Below, piece after piece: positions 35,353 through 44,335 of a DNA stretch of 64,000 nucleotides. The stretch is from Ochrobactrum chromiisoli (GTDB taxonomy: Bacteria; Pseudomonadota; Alphaproteobacteria; Rhizobiales; Rhizobiaceae): assembly GCF_026241335.1 (NCBI RefSeq), contig NZ_JAPHAV010000006.1, positions 1 through 64,000 on the forward strand, given 5' to 3'. How positions within the stretch are numbered: position 1 is the stretch's first letter; the number at the start of each line of letters is the position of its first letter. The notes beneath the pieces were generated by a model, which was given only the letters and a program-made list of their open reading frames with translations, was not told the origin of the DNA and did no database searches. Both the position numbers and the translations under genes were made by a program.

Positions 35353-36322
35353 GCCCTATCAGACTGGCGGCGATAATAAGCCCGGTCATGATGCTCATCA
35401 TGGACCAATACAGCGAAATTGCTGCGTCTATATCGGCTGCATCAGCGTCGCGCTTACCCTCACCGTAAAACAGCGGCGCTTCAACCTTTTCCGATCCATA
35501 TTGGCGCGGTCCGGCAAGTGCCAGTTGAAGCGCACCGGCAAAAGCCGATTCCGGCCATCCTGCATTGGGTGAACGATGCAGTCGCGCATCGCGCCACATA
35601 ATGGCAAGTGTTCTTTTTCCGGCTTCTTTATCGACAGTAAATGCAGCAGCCACTGCGGCCAGCAATCCCGTCAAACGTGCCGGAATATAGTTTGCGACAT
35701 CATCCAAACGGGCAGCGAAGCGCCCAAAATGACGATAACGGTCACTGCGATGACCAATCATCGAATCGGCTGTATTGATGAGTTTATAGGCAAACAGCCC
35801 CGGCAATCCGCCCACCAGAAACCAGAAAGCAGGGGCAACGATGCCATCCGACGCATTTTCCGAAAGGCTTTCAATCGCCGCGCGACTGACGCCCCCTTCA
35901 TCCAGCTGCTCCGGGTTGCGCCCAACAATCATCGAAACAGCTTTGCGACCCCCCTCGATGCCATTTTCACGCAAGCCAGCGGCCACCGCTTTCACGTGAT
36001 CAGCAAGGCTTTTCTGTGCCAGAAACACCGCGACGATGACGATCTCGACCAGCGCGCCTGCGGTGCCGAGAAAAGGCAGCAGGTAGCCCAGCGCCAGCCC
36101 CACAAGGATACAGGAAATCACCAGACCAATGATCAGCCACATACCATTGCTGCGCAGTGCATTAACGGAAAGACTGTGATCATTGAGACGTTTTTCGCCC
36201 CAACTGATTGCCTTGCCGAACAGAACCACCGGATGCGGAATTCTCTGCCAGAGTTGCGGGGGATCGCCCACAACCCGATCCAGAACAAGCGCTAAAGCAA
36301 GAATAATCAGCTTTATTTCCAT
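35333..36322 (-). CDS. cbiB: Adenosylcobinamide-phosphate synthase (CbiB/CobD)
   Basis: A 329-residue inner-membrane enzyme that attaches aminopropanol (phosphate) to adenosylcobyric acid. The typical features are LVLDRVVGDPPQLWQRIPHPVVLFG at the N-terminus, RDPAQLDE-like VGRNPEQLDEGGVSRAAIESLSENASDGIVAPAFW, YKLINTADSMIGHRSDRYRHFGRFAARLDDVANYIPARL and several hydrophobic helices. It ends the operon cobA-cobB-cobC-cbiB with 22 bp to cobC. Its 3' end overlaps the convergent binding-protein gene. Confidence 0.95.
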   Translation of the reverse strand: MEIKLIILALALVLDRVVGDPPQLWQRIPHPVVLFGKAISWGEKRLNDHSLSVNALRSNGMWLIIGLVISCILVGLALGYLLPFLGTAGALVEIVIVAVFLAQKSLADHVKAVAAGLRENGIEGGRKAVSMIVGRNPEQLDEGGVSRAAIESLSENASDGIVAPAFWFLVGGLPGLFAYKLINTADSMIGHRSDRYRHFGRFAARLDDVANYIPARLTGLLAAVAAAFTVDKEAGKRTLAIMWRDARLHRSPNAGWPESAFAGALQLALAGPRQYGSEKVEAPLFYGEGKRDADAADIDAAISLYWSMMSIMTGLIIAASLIGLIGRIV

Positions 36323-36344
36323 GGACTTGATGCGCTTTCCTGAA

Positions 36345-37352
36345 TCATTTTCTTATGCGGAGAATATCCCGCAATGCCTGTTCCAATCGCATAAGACCAG
36401 CCTGATCAGGCGCCAGTCCGATGCGCAACCAGTCAGGTGCATAGGCAAACTTTCGGACAAGAATATGCCGCTCACAAAGCGCATCGTAAATTCCATGCGC
36501 ATTTTCATGGGCAACGAGCGCAAAAAGCGCCGTGCCACCGACTTCTATGAGCTGACAATGAGCGAGCGTTGTAGCCAACTCAGCTCGTCTTTTATCAATG
36601 CGTTGGTGAAATGCCTCAAGCTCAACACCACCCTCAAAAGCGTTGAGCGCAATGGCAAGCGTCGGCCCTGCCACGGCCCATGGACCGAGCCTGTCTGCAA
36701 CGCGCTTCACAAGGTCATCATTTGCCAGCAGGAACCCAAGTCGAACGCCTGCAAGGCCAAAGAACTTGCCAAAGGATTTGAGCACGACCAGCGGCGCATG
36801 CGCCGCATGTCGCGCAATACTCACCTCCGGATGTGGATCGGCAAAAGCCTCATCCACAACCAGAAAACCACCACGCTCACCAAGCTTTCGCGCAAGCCCC
36901 AGCAAATCAGGCCGCGCAACAATCCGCCCATCCGGGTTATTCGGGTTGACGATTGTGACCACCCGAGCATCTTCTGGAATGTCGTCAAGGGTCGCACATT
37001 CGACCACATTCCAGTCAGCCGCTGAAAAAGCTGCTGCATGTTCCTGATAGGTCGGTCCCAAAATAGCGACAGTTGAAGGCGCGCACAATGTTGGAATAAG
37101 CTGAATGAGCGCCTGCGTTCCGGGGCTGGCAACGATTGGCGCATTCTGATCTGCTTCGTAATAGACACGCGCCGCATTAAGAACCCGCTCTAACAACCCC
37201 TCGTCCGGCAAGCGGTTCCACAAGGGGGCTGTCAATTCCGGCAACGGAAAATGTTCGGGATTGATGCCCGTTGAAAGATCAAGCCAGTCTTTCGCCGCGC
37301 CGCCAAAACGCGCAATAGCCCTATCTAGCGCTCCACCATGCTCAATAGTCAT
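36345..37352 (-). CDS. cobC: CobC, PLP-dependent threonine-phosphate decarboxylase-like enzyme
   Basis: A 335-residue fold-type I PLP enzyme of the CobC/CobD family, which supplies the aminopropanol arm of cobalamin. Visible features are DLSTGINPEHFP at the N-terminus, SPGTQALIQ, IVNPNNPDGRI, VVDEAFADPHPE and the PLP lysine Lys196 in SFGKFFGLAGVRLGF. It lies 2 bp from cobB and 22 bp from cbiB, so it is cotranscribed. Confidence 0.93.
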   Translation of the reverse strand: MTIEHGGALDRAIARFGGAAKDWLDLSTGINPEHFPLPELTAPLWNRLPDEGLLERVLNAARVYYEADQNAPIVASPGTQALIQLIPTLCAPSTVAILGPTYQEHAAAFSAADWNVVECATLDDIPEDARVVTIVNPNNPDGRIVARPDLLGLARKLGERGGFLVVDEAFADPHPEVSIARHAAHAPLVVLKSFGKFFGLAGVRLGFLLANDDLVKRVADRLGPWAVAGPTLAIALNAFEGGVELEAFHQRIDKRRAELATTLAHCQLIEVGGTALFALVAHENAHGIYDALCERHILVRKFAYAPDWLRIGLAPDQAGLMRLEQALRDILRIRK

Positions 37353-37354
37353 CT

Positions 37355-38662
37355 TCAGGCATTCTCTCCAGAAAAATCAATCACATGCATGAAGGACCCC
37401 GCAACTGACCCTACGCGCAACCCCGCCTCTCCCAGCCCTTCACCCAACGCATCGCGCACGCGGAACAGCCGTTCAGCCTCACCTTCTCGCACGATGCTTG
37501 CATAGTGAAACTCATGTGCCGAAAGTGGCACCTGCCATGGCGAACCCGCGAGAGGCTCCAGCTTGCGATAACCGAGGTGCATTTTGCGTTTGGCAAAGCT
37601 TGTTTCAAGCGGCAGCAGTCCAAGCATCGGATACTTCACGCGAGAGGAATCTTCCAGCGTCTCACCCAGCACCATATAGCCACCACACTCGCCGTAAATG
37701 CGCACGCCACGACCCCCAGCGCGTCTCATGCCATGTTGAAAGTGCTTCGCCTGGCTCAGTTTTCCGGCATAAAGCTCAGGATAGCCACCGGGCAGATAGA
37801 TAGCGTCAGCGCTCTCATCAGGCGCTTCATCGCCAAGTGGTGAAAAGAAAGAAAGCTCTGCACCACGCCTGCGCCAACCTTCAAAAAGATGCGCATAGGC
37901 AAAGGCAAAAGCATCGTCGCGTGCCACTGCAATGCGGCTTCCAAGCGGCGTGAGGCGCGGAACATTGGCCATTGCGGCATGCTGCTTCGGCCCAGACCAG
38001 ATATGCTCTAACGCCGAAAAATCAATACGCGCATCAACCACATCCGCAGCATGCTCAAGGAAACGTTCCAGATCACCATGCTCACCTGCCTGAACAAGAC
38101 CAAGGTGACGCGATGGCAGAACCAGCGCTTCATCGCGCGGGACTGCACCAAGAACGCTAATACCAAGCGGCTTGATGGCTTCGCGCAGCATAGCCTCATG
38201 CCTGCCGCTGCCAACGCGGTTAAGGATTACACCCGCAATCAGCACATCTTTGCGAAACTGACTGAAACCCGAAATGAGTGCCGCAATCGAATGAGATTGG
38301 CGCGCGCAATCGACCACCAGCACCACCGCCAAATCAAGCGTTCGCGCCAGATCGGCCGATGAACCCTTCCCGTCAAGCGCCCCGTCGAAAAGCCCCATCA
38401 TACCTTCGACAACAAGCAGCTTGTTGCCCTCAGTCATGCGGGATGAAAGCGCACTGATCAGCTCTGGCCTCATGGCCCATGGGTCAAGATTAAAGCAATC
38501 CACACCGCTCGCAGCCTTATGGTAGGCAGGATCAATGTAATCAGGACCGGCTTTTGCCGGTACCAACGCCTCACCGCGCCGCTTGAGCGCACGCAACAAT
38601 CCAAGCGTCAAAGTGGTTTTGCCTGATCCAGAAGCAGGGGCTGCAATCAGAAAACCTTTCAT
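37355..38662 (-). CDS. cobB: Hydrogenobyrinic acid a,c-diamide synthase
   Basis: A 435-residue glutamine amidotransferase that amidates the a and c side chains. The N-terminal ATPase domain begins MKGFLIAAPASGSGKTTLTLG (P-loop at about 8-17) and has VEGMMGLFDG and AGPDYIDPAYH. The C-terminal class I GATase-like domain (about 245-430) has YLPGGYPELYA and the nucleophile Cys in YGECGGYMVLGE. It overlaps cobA by four bases (ATGA). Confidence 0.95.
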   Translation of the reverse strand: MKGFLIAAPASGSGKTTLTLGLLRALKRRGEALVPAKAGPDYIDPAYHKAASGVDCFNLDPWAMRPELISALSSRMTEGNKLLVVEGMMGLFDGALDGKGSSADLARTLDLAVVLVVDCARQSHSIAALISGFSQFRKDVLIAGVILNRVGSGRHEAMLREAIKPLGISVLGAVPRDEALVLPSRHLGLVQAGEHGDLERFLEHAADVVDARIDFSALEHIWSGPKQHAAMANVPRLTPLGSRIAVARDDAFAFAYAHLFEGWRRRGAELSFFSPLGDEAPDESADAIYLPGGYPELYAGKLSQAKHFQHGMRRAGGRGVRIYGECGGYMVLGETLEDSSRVKYPMLGLLPLETSFAKRKMHLGYRKLEPLAGSPWQVPLSAHEFHYASIVREGEAERLFRVRDALGEGLGEAGLRVGSVAGSFMHVIDFSGENA

Positions 38663-39537
38663 GCGCTCTCCTCCTTGTTAAGATGAAGCGGATCATTGGT
38701 CAGCTTTCGTCCCTGAGACGCACCAAGCCAGTCAAGTCCGGAACGAAGTTTTACAACCTCGCCCACAACCACGATTGCCGGAGGCTTGAGACCTGACTTT
38801 TCCACATCTGCAACCGCACGCGACAATGTTGTCTCCAGAACAACCTGCTCAGGCAAGCTGGCATTACAGACGAAGGCCATCGGCTCATCCGGTGAGCGCC
38901 CTGCTGCCATCAATCGGCCGGTGATAAGGTCGATATGCTTCATCGCCATATACATCACGATAACCGGAGAAGACTGCGCGACACCTTCCCAATTGATACG
39001 ATCCGGCATCAGTCCCGTCGCATCATGACCCGTGAGAAACGTCACCGACTGGTTGATGTCGCGATGCGTGGCCGCAATTCCCGCATAGGCGAGACCACCA
39101 ATACCCGCAGTAATGCCCGGCACGATGCGAAATGGCACGCCGTGTTCAACAAGCGTCAGCGCTTCCTCGGCACCGCGCCCAAAAACAAACGGATCACCGC
39201 CTTTCAAGCGCAGAACCTTCTTGCCTTGTTTAGCCAACTCCACCAGTCGCAACGAAATATCGCGCTGTTTTGGCGAAGGCTTGCCGCCGCGTTTGCCTGC
39301 ATATTCAACACATGCCTCATCCCGCTTCAAGGAAAGGCAGGCTTCATCGACCAGCGCATCATAGACGATCACATCCGCCTCCCGCAGCGCATTGACTGCG
39401 TGCAGTGTCAGCAAACCCGGATCACCCGGCCCGGCACCAACAAGCCAGACATGCCCCGGCTGCATCGAAGGCAAGCGCACTTTGCTCTTCGCAACAATAC
39501 ATTCCGGCGTATGTTCGGGCTTATTCATCGTCATCAA
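38659..39537 (-). CDS. cobA: Uroporphyrinogen-III C-methyltransferase
   Basis: A 292-residue SUMT that makes precorrin-2, the entry step to cobalamin. Markers are VWLVGAGPGDPGLLTLHAVNAL, EYAGKRGGKPSPKQ, LRLKGGDPFVFGRGAEEA, VPGITAGIGGLAYAGI and MAMKHIDLI. Unlike CysG it has no siroheme dehydrogenase domain. It heads the minus-strand operon cobA-cobB-cobC-cbiB and is divergent from cbiD across only 49 bp. The precise start (first or later Met) is uncertain. Confidence 0.95.
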   Translation of the reverse strand: MMTMNKPEHTPECIVAKSKVRLPSMQPGHVWLVGAGPGDPGLLTLHAVNALREADVIVYDALVDEACLSLKRDEACVEYAGKRGGKPSPKQRDISLRLVELAKQGKKVLRLKGGDPFVFGRGAEEALTLVEHGVPFRIVPGITAGIGGLAYAGIAATHRDINQSVTFLTGHDATGLMPDRINWEGVAQSSPVIVMYMAMKHIDLITGRLMAAGRSPDEPMAFVCNASLPEQVVLETTLSRAVADVEKSGLKPPAIVVVGEVVKLRSGLDWLGASQGRKLTNDPLHLNKEESA

Positions 39538-39586
39538 CCATAATTCTATCTGGCGGCACAGCTATCAGATACATTATAAGGCGTCC

Positions 39587-40687
39587 ATGAACGATGAAAC
39601 CGCCCCTTCGAATAAAAGCCCGGAAAAAACAGAGCTGCGTCGCGGCTGGACGACGGGCGCCTGCGCCACAGCCGCAACAAAGGCCGCACTGACTGCGCTG
39701 ATTACCGGCGAATTCCCCGATCCTGTCGGCATCATACTGCCAAAAGGCGAGGTCCCCTATTTCCAGCTTGAATATGAAGGGCTGGGCGAAGGCTATGCCA
39801 TGGCAGGTATCGTCAAGGATGCAGGCGACGACCCGGACGTCACACACGGCGCGACAATTATCTCAACGGTTTTCCCTGCCCCTCCCGGCACTGGCATTGT
39901 GTTTCAGGCAGGCGAAGGCGTCGGCACAGTCACGCGTCCCGGTCTGCAAATCCCGCCGGGTGAAGCAGCGATCAATCCAGTTCCGCGCCGTATGATGACC
40001 GAAATTTGTGAACAGATTTGCGCTGAATATGGTCTGCCTGCCGATCTGGTGATTACGATCTCTGTTCCGGGCGGCGAGGAAATCGCGCAAAAAACGTGGA
40101 ACCCGCGCCTTGGTATCGTTGGCGGCATTTCGATCCTGGGCACAACAGGTGTTGTGCATCCCTTTTCCTGCTCGGCTTGGATTCATTCGATCCATCGCGG
40201 CATCGATGTGGCGCGTGCTGAAAAGCAAAAGCATGTGCTCGCTGCGACAGGCTCAACGTCCGAAGACGCAGCACAGGCACTTTATAATCTGCCGGATTTT
40301 GCCATTCTCGATATGGGCGACTTTGCGGGTGGTGTGCTCAAGTATTTGCGCGAACACCCCATCGACAAGCTCACCATTGCAGGCGGCTTTGCGAAGCTGA
40401 CAAAGCTTGCTCAGGGCGAACTTGATCTTCACTCCTCGCGCTCACAAGTCGATAAAAACTTTCTCTGGACCATTGCCGAAAAGGCCGGTGCGCCAAACGA
40501 CATGAAGGACCGGATTCTTTTTGCCAACACTGCACTGGAAGTGCTTGAAATGACTCAAGGCATCGACATGGCGACGCCGATCGCCGAAAAAGCCAAGCAA
40601 GTCGCGCTTGAAACCCTGCGCGGCGCGCCTGTTGAAGTCGAAATTATCGTGACGGATCGCAAAGGCAATATCCTTGCCCGCCTCTAA
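39587..40687 (+). CDS. cbiD: Cobalt-precorrin-5B C1-methyltransferase-type CbiD
   Basis: A 366-residue CbiD: LRRGWTTGACATAATKAAL near the N-terminus, FPAPPGTGIVFQAGEGVGTVTRPGL, ISVPGGEEIAQKTWNPRLGIVGGISILGTTG, SCSAWIHSI and the C-terminal FAKLTKLAQGELDLHS. CbiD is the C1 methyltransferase of the anaerobic route; here it should replace the unrelated CobF in an otherwise aerobic set. The ATG at 39587 gives family length. It overlaps cobK by 14 bp. Confidence 0.95.
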   Translation: MNDETAPSNKSPEKTELRRGWTTGACATAATKAALTALITGEFPDPVGIILPKGEVPYFQLEYEGLGEGYAMAGIVKDAGDDPDVTHGATIISTVFPAPPGTGIVFQAGEGVGTVTRPGLQIPPGEAAINPVPRRMMTEICEQICAEYGLPADLVITISVPGGEEIAQKTWNPRLGIVGGISILGTTGVVHPFSCSAWIHSIHRGIDVARAEKQKHVLAATGSTSEDAAQALYNLPDFAILDMGDFAGGVLKYLREHPIDKLTIAGGFAKLTKLAQGELDLHSSRSQVDKNFLWTIAEKAGAPNDMKDRILFANTALEVLEMTQGIDMATPIAEKAKQVALETLRGAPVEVEIIVTDRKGNILARL

Positions 40688-41414
40688 AATACTCATTCTT
40701 GGCGGCACAGCGGAAGCAGCAAAGCTTGCTTCCGCACTCAATGTGCTGCCCGTCGAAGCCATCACGTCCCTTGCGGGCCGAACAGCCAATCCAGCTGCAA
40801 TCAACGGCAAAGTGCGCACAGGCGGCTTTGGCGGCGCAGAGGGACTGGCCACCTATCTGGCAACCGAGAAGATTAATCTTCTGATTGATGCAACACATCC
40901 CTATGCAACGCGCATTTCACACAATGCTGTTTGGGCGTCCAGTATGGCAAAAATTCCGCTATTGCGGCTCGAACGCCCGGCATGGGAAAAGGAAAACGGC
41001 GATAACTGGATTGACGTCGCAAATGAAGCGCAGGCCGCAACGATAATCCCCGCTGGCGAGCGTGTTCTGCTCGCACTGGGCCGACAACATATTGCGCCCT
41101 TTGCAGAGCGAAGCGATGTTCACTTCATCATGCGGATGATCGACCCGCCGGAAGTAACATTGCCTCGCGATTGTGAAATCGTTCTGGCAAAGCCCGAAAG
41201 CTATGAATCCGAGAAACAATTCCTGAGCGAACGAAAGATCGGCCTGATTGTCAGCCGCAATTCCGGCGGCAGCATTTCTTACGCAAAAATCAAAGCAGCG
41301 CGTGATCTTGCCATACCCGTCATGATGATCGCTCGCCCCCCCGTGGAAGCCAAAACCGTTGTCGCTACCGTAGAAGAAGCAATTGAATTTACACGTTCCG
41401 TTTTAAGGTTTTGA
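40674..41414 (+). CDS. cobK: Precorrin-6A reductase
   Basis: A 246-residue NADPH-dependent reductase of precorrin-6A (CobK/CbiJ family): ILILGGTAEAAKLASAL, LLIDATHPYATRISHNAVWAS, LLRLERPAWE and GLIVSRNSGG. The start is TTG at 40674, preceded by an AAAGG site and overlapping the end of cbiD by 14 bp, a sign of coupled translation. The 3' end overlaps convergent cobM by 12 bp. Confidence 0.94.
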   Translation: MPASKILILGGTAEAAKLASALNVLPVEAITSLAGRTANPAAINGKVRTGGFGGAEGLATYLATEKINLLIDATHPYATRISHNAVWASSMAKIPLLRLERPAWEKENGDNWIDVANEAQAATIIPAGERVLLALGRQHIAPFAERSDVHFIMRMIDPPEVTLPRDCEIVLAKPESYESEKQFLSERKIGLIVSRNSGGSISYAKIKAARDLAIPVMMIARPPVEAKTVVATVEEAIEFTRSVLRF

Positions 41415-42161
41415 GCGCGCAATATGGCTGTGCGCTTCATGATAAAGCGCTGAATCACGGAAGTTTTGGGGATCAAGTCCGCGCCCGACAAACACCATTG
41501 CCGTTCTTTTCACGCCTGAAACTGCAACTTTCTCAACAATATCCGACAGTGTTCCGCGCAAGATCTGCTCATCTGGCCAACCCACGCGATAAGCAACGAC
41601 CACCGGGCAATCTGCCCCATAAAGTGGCGCCAGCTCCGCCTCAATCTTCGCAAGATTGCGGATCGACAGATGAATCACCAAAGTCGCACCGGATTTGCCC
41701 AATGTGGCAAGATCTTCACCTTCCGGCATGGCGGATGATTTTACCGAAGTGCGCGTGAGGATAATGCTCTGATTGACTTCGGGAATCGTCAGTTCCTGCT
41801 TCATGGCAGCCGCAGCCGCAACAAAAGCCGGGACGCCCGGCGTCACATCATAAGGAATGCCCAGCGCATCAAGCCGGCGCATCTGTTCAGCCATCGCGCC
41901 GTAAATCGACGGATCGCCTGAATGGACGCGTGCAACATCATGCCCTTTGGCATGAGCGGCCTCAATTGCTGCAATGATTTCATCCAGCGTCAGCGAGGAA
42001 CTATCAATCAGCAACGCGTCTTCTGGTGCAGATGCAACAACCTCTTTGGGCACCAGCGAGCCTGCATAAATGCAGACCGGACAGTTTTCTATCAGTCGCA
42101 GACCACGCACGGTGATGAGATCTGCGGCACCGGGACCGGCTCCAATGAAATGAACTGCCAC
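41403..42161 (-). CDS. cobM: Precorrin-4 C11-methyltransferase
   Basis: A 252-residue tetrapyrrole methyltransferase: VHFIGAGPGAADLITVRGLRLI, CPVCIYAGSLVPKEV, RVHSGDPSIYGAMAEQMRRL, TPGVPAFVAAAAAM and YRVGWPDEQILRGTL are CobM/CbiF hallmarks. It lies downstream of the TetR-type gene on the same strand (51-bp gap), so it might share that transcript, an unusual arrangement for a cob gene. Confidence 0.95.
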   Translation of the reverse strand: MAVHFIGAGPGAADLITVRGLRLIENCPVCIYAGSLVPKEVVASAPEDALLIDSSSLTLDEIIAAIEAAHAKGHDVARVHSGDPSIYGAMAEQMRRLDALGIPYDVTPGVPAFVAAAAAMKQELTIPEVNQSIILTRTSVKSSAMPEGEDLATLGKSGATLVIHLSIRNLAKIEAELAPLYGADCPVVVAYRVGWPDEQILRGTLSDIVEKVAVSGVKRTAMVFVGRGLDPQNFRDSALYHEAHSHIARSKP

Positions 42162-42212
42162 GTTTTCTTCCTCTGTTCAGGCATTCCGAATGCCTGGCAG
42201 GCAGCAGAAAAG

Positions 42213-42782
42213 TCAATCTTTTTCAGGCAAAAGTCCTTGAATATCATTAAAGATCGACTGCCACTCTTCCGGCGTCAGCTCGAAGAAGTTGAAGCTTCTG
42301 AGCAGAAATGCACCCTCATTGGCAATAAACGCCAGTCGCGCGCGCCTGCCTTCTGGCGTTGAAACATCAAGACCATCCCACTGTTTGCGATACCATGTCC
42401 GGGTTTCATCAAGATACTGGGAGTTGGGAATAAGGCTCGCGATCATAGCGGCAAACCGAGAATCGTCCTCAGCATCGCTTTCGCGTGTCACCGCGATATG
42501 GGCTGCGATGTGCGAAATCGCGTCTTGCTTATGCTGCTTGCGCGCTGTCACCAGATCGTCGAACCGGCCGCCCCACCGCTCGATCATGGCTTTCATCAAC
42601 CCGTCTTTGTTACCAAAACAATATTGCACGCCGCCTTTTGTGACGCCGGAAGCTTGCGCCACCGCATCCATGGTCAGAGCAACGATGCCACCTTCGGCAA
42701 CCAGCTTCTCGGCCATATCAAGCACATGATCACGGTCGATTGAGCGCGGACGGCCAGTTCTTTGCAATTTCTTACTTTCCAT
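42213..42782 (-). CDS. TetR/AcrR family regulator
   Basis: A 189-residue repressor-type protein. The N-terminal DNA-binding domain (about 14-62) contains LDMAEKLVAEGGIVALTMDAVAQASGVTKGGVQYCFGNKDGLMKAMIERW; the C-terminal part is a ligand-binding domain ending in a C-terminal TetR-like helix bundle. It is divergent from an MFS exporter gene, and two inverted repeats lie in the space between, so it probably represses that exporter and itself. It sits inside the cob island, upstream of cobM. Confidence 0.9.
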   Translation of the reverse strand: MESKKLQRTGRPRSIDRDHVLDMAEKLVAEGGIVALTMDAVAQASGVTKGGVQYCFGNKDGLMKAMIERWGGRFDDLVTARKQHKQDAISHIAAHIAVTRESDAEDDSRFAAMIASLIPNSQYLDETRTWYRKQWDGLDVSTPEGRRARLAFIANEGAFLLRSFNFFELTPEEWQSIFNDIQGLLPEKD

Positions 42783-42800
42783 ACAGGTGGATTTATATTA

Positions 42801-42840
42801 TGTCAGCCACCCTGACAAGTTTGAATACGTTCGTATTGAA
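42801..42840. promoter_or_regulatory. Two candidate TetR operators
   Basis: TGTCAG-CCACC-CTGACA (42801-42817) and TTGAATACG-TT-CGTATTGAA (42821-42840, arms matching at 8 of 9 positions) lie between the divergent TetR and MFS genes. A TATAAT box at 42845-42850 follows. If they are operators, the MFS start at 42854 is preferable to 42800. Confidence 0.55.
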
Positions 42841-42853
42841 AAGGTATAATCCA

Positions 42854-44335
42854 ATGTTGCCGCAAAATCGCTGGCTCGTTCTCGCAATAGTTTCCAGCGC
42901 ACTTTTCCTCATCGTTGTGGATATGACAGTGCTTTATACAGCATTGCCACGCCTCACCCATGATCTCGCGGCAAGTGCTTCCGAAAAGCTCTGGATCATG
43001 AATATCTACCCGCTGGTGGTGGCAGGACTGTTGCCGGGCCTTGGCACACTGGGCGACAAGCTCGGCCATAAGCGCATGTTCATGAATGGTCTGGCCGTGT
43101 TTGGCCTTGCATCGCTTTGCGCGGCTTATTCTCCAAACCCGGAAGTGCTGATTGCAGCCCGCGCATTCCTTGCCTGTGGTGCGGCGATGATGATGCCTGC
43201 CACACTGTCGATTATCCGGCTGACCTTCACCGATGAAAAAGAACGCTCGCTTGCCATTGGTATCTGGGCGGCAATTGCTTCGGGTGGCGCTGCCATCGGT
43301 CCTGTCGCAGGCGGTATCCTGCTCGAATATTTCTGGTGGGGTTCCGTATTTCTGATCAACGTGCCCGTTGTTTTGGTGGCGCTTGCTCTTTCGGCCTTCA
43401 ACCTCGAAAATCGCCCACTTGGCTCCCAGCGCAAATGGGATCTCATCGGCTCGATCCAGATCATGATCGGCCTGATCGCGCTGACCTACTCCATCAAGGA
43501 GCTCGCCAAGCGCGACGCATCAATGGCTGTCTTTGCGAGCGCTTTGATTATCGGTCTCATCGCAACGACCATTTTTGTGCGCCGTCAGCTTTCAAGCAGC
43601 GAACCGTTGATTGACTTCTCGCTGTTCAAAAACCGGCTTTTCGCTACAGGTGTGTTTGCGGCGCTTGTTGCATCGGGTTCGATGACCGGCATGGAGCTGG
43701 TTTTCAGCCAGCGTATGCAGTTGATCGAAGGCATGACGCCGTTGCAGGCTGGTCTGATGATCCTGCCAATTCCGCTTGCAGCTTTCGTCGCAGGGCCGCT
43801 GGCTGGCATGATGTTGCCACGTCTTGGTGCAGGCAAGGTGCTCTGGGCGTCGCTCGGCATCACTGCTCTTGGCGTAGTGATCTATATCCTCACCTACAAG
43901 CTCTCAGCGCATTTCTATCTGGCAGGGCTTGCAGTCTTAGGTTTTGGCGTTGGCTGTGCAATGACAGGCGCATCGTCATCAATCATGAGCAACGCTCCAG
44001 CCGAGAAGGCTGGTATGGCTGCCTCTGTCGAGGAAGTGTCGTTTGAACTTGGCAATGCGCTGGGCGTGACAATTTTCGGTAGCATTCTGTCGGCCTTCTA
44101 TACCGCCAGCCTTATTTTGCCGGTCAGCGCGGATATTCCGTCTGTTGCACGCGATAGCCTTGATGAAGCGCTTATCGTCGCACAATCAATGCCTGCTACC
44201 GATGCAGATAGCTTGATTGCGCTTGCATCGCAGGCATTCGAAAATGCCTATGTGGCCGTCATTATGACCACCGCTGCTTTGCTGATCGTTGCAACCGTTG
44301 CAACTTACATCGCGCAACGCCGCAAATTGCTCTGA
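42854..44335 (+). CDS. MFS multidrug exporter, DHA2 (SmvA/QacA-like)
   Basis: A 493-residue, about 14-helix drug:H+ antiporter. Visible DHA2 features are VDMTVLYTALPRLTHDL in TM1, the motif A-like LGDKLGHKRMFMNG, and motif C-like GPVAGGILLEYFWWGSVFLINVP. SmvA/QacA relatives export cationic biocides and dyes. The ATG at 42854 is chosen because palindromic operator-like repeats lie before it; an alternative ATG lies at 42800. It is divergent from its likely TetR repressor. Its 3' end overlaps convergent cobE by 31 bp. Confidence 0.92.
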   Translation: MLPQNRWLVLAIVSSALFLIVVDMTVLYTALPRLTHDLAASASEKLWIMNIYPLVVAGLLPGLGTLGDKLGHKRMFMNGLAVFGLASLCAAYSPNPEVLIAARAFLACGAAMMMPATLSIIRLTFTDEKERSLAIGIWAAIASGGAAIGPVAGGILLEYFWWGSVFLINVPVVLVALALSAFNLENRPLGSQRKWDLIGSIQIMIGLIALTYSIKELAKRDASMAVFASALIIGLIATTIFVRRQLSSSEPLIDFSLFKNRLFATGVFAALVASGSMTGMELVFSQRMQLIEGMTPLQAGLMILPIPLAAFVAGPLAGMMLPRLGAGKVLWASLGITALGVVIYILTYKLSAHFYLAGLAVLGFGVGCAMTGASSSIMSNAPAEKAGMAASVEEVSFELGNALGVTIFGSILSAFYTASLILPVSADIPSVARDSLDEALIVAQSMPATDADSLIALASQAFENAYVAVIMTTAALLIVATVATYIAQRRKLL

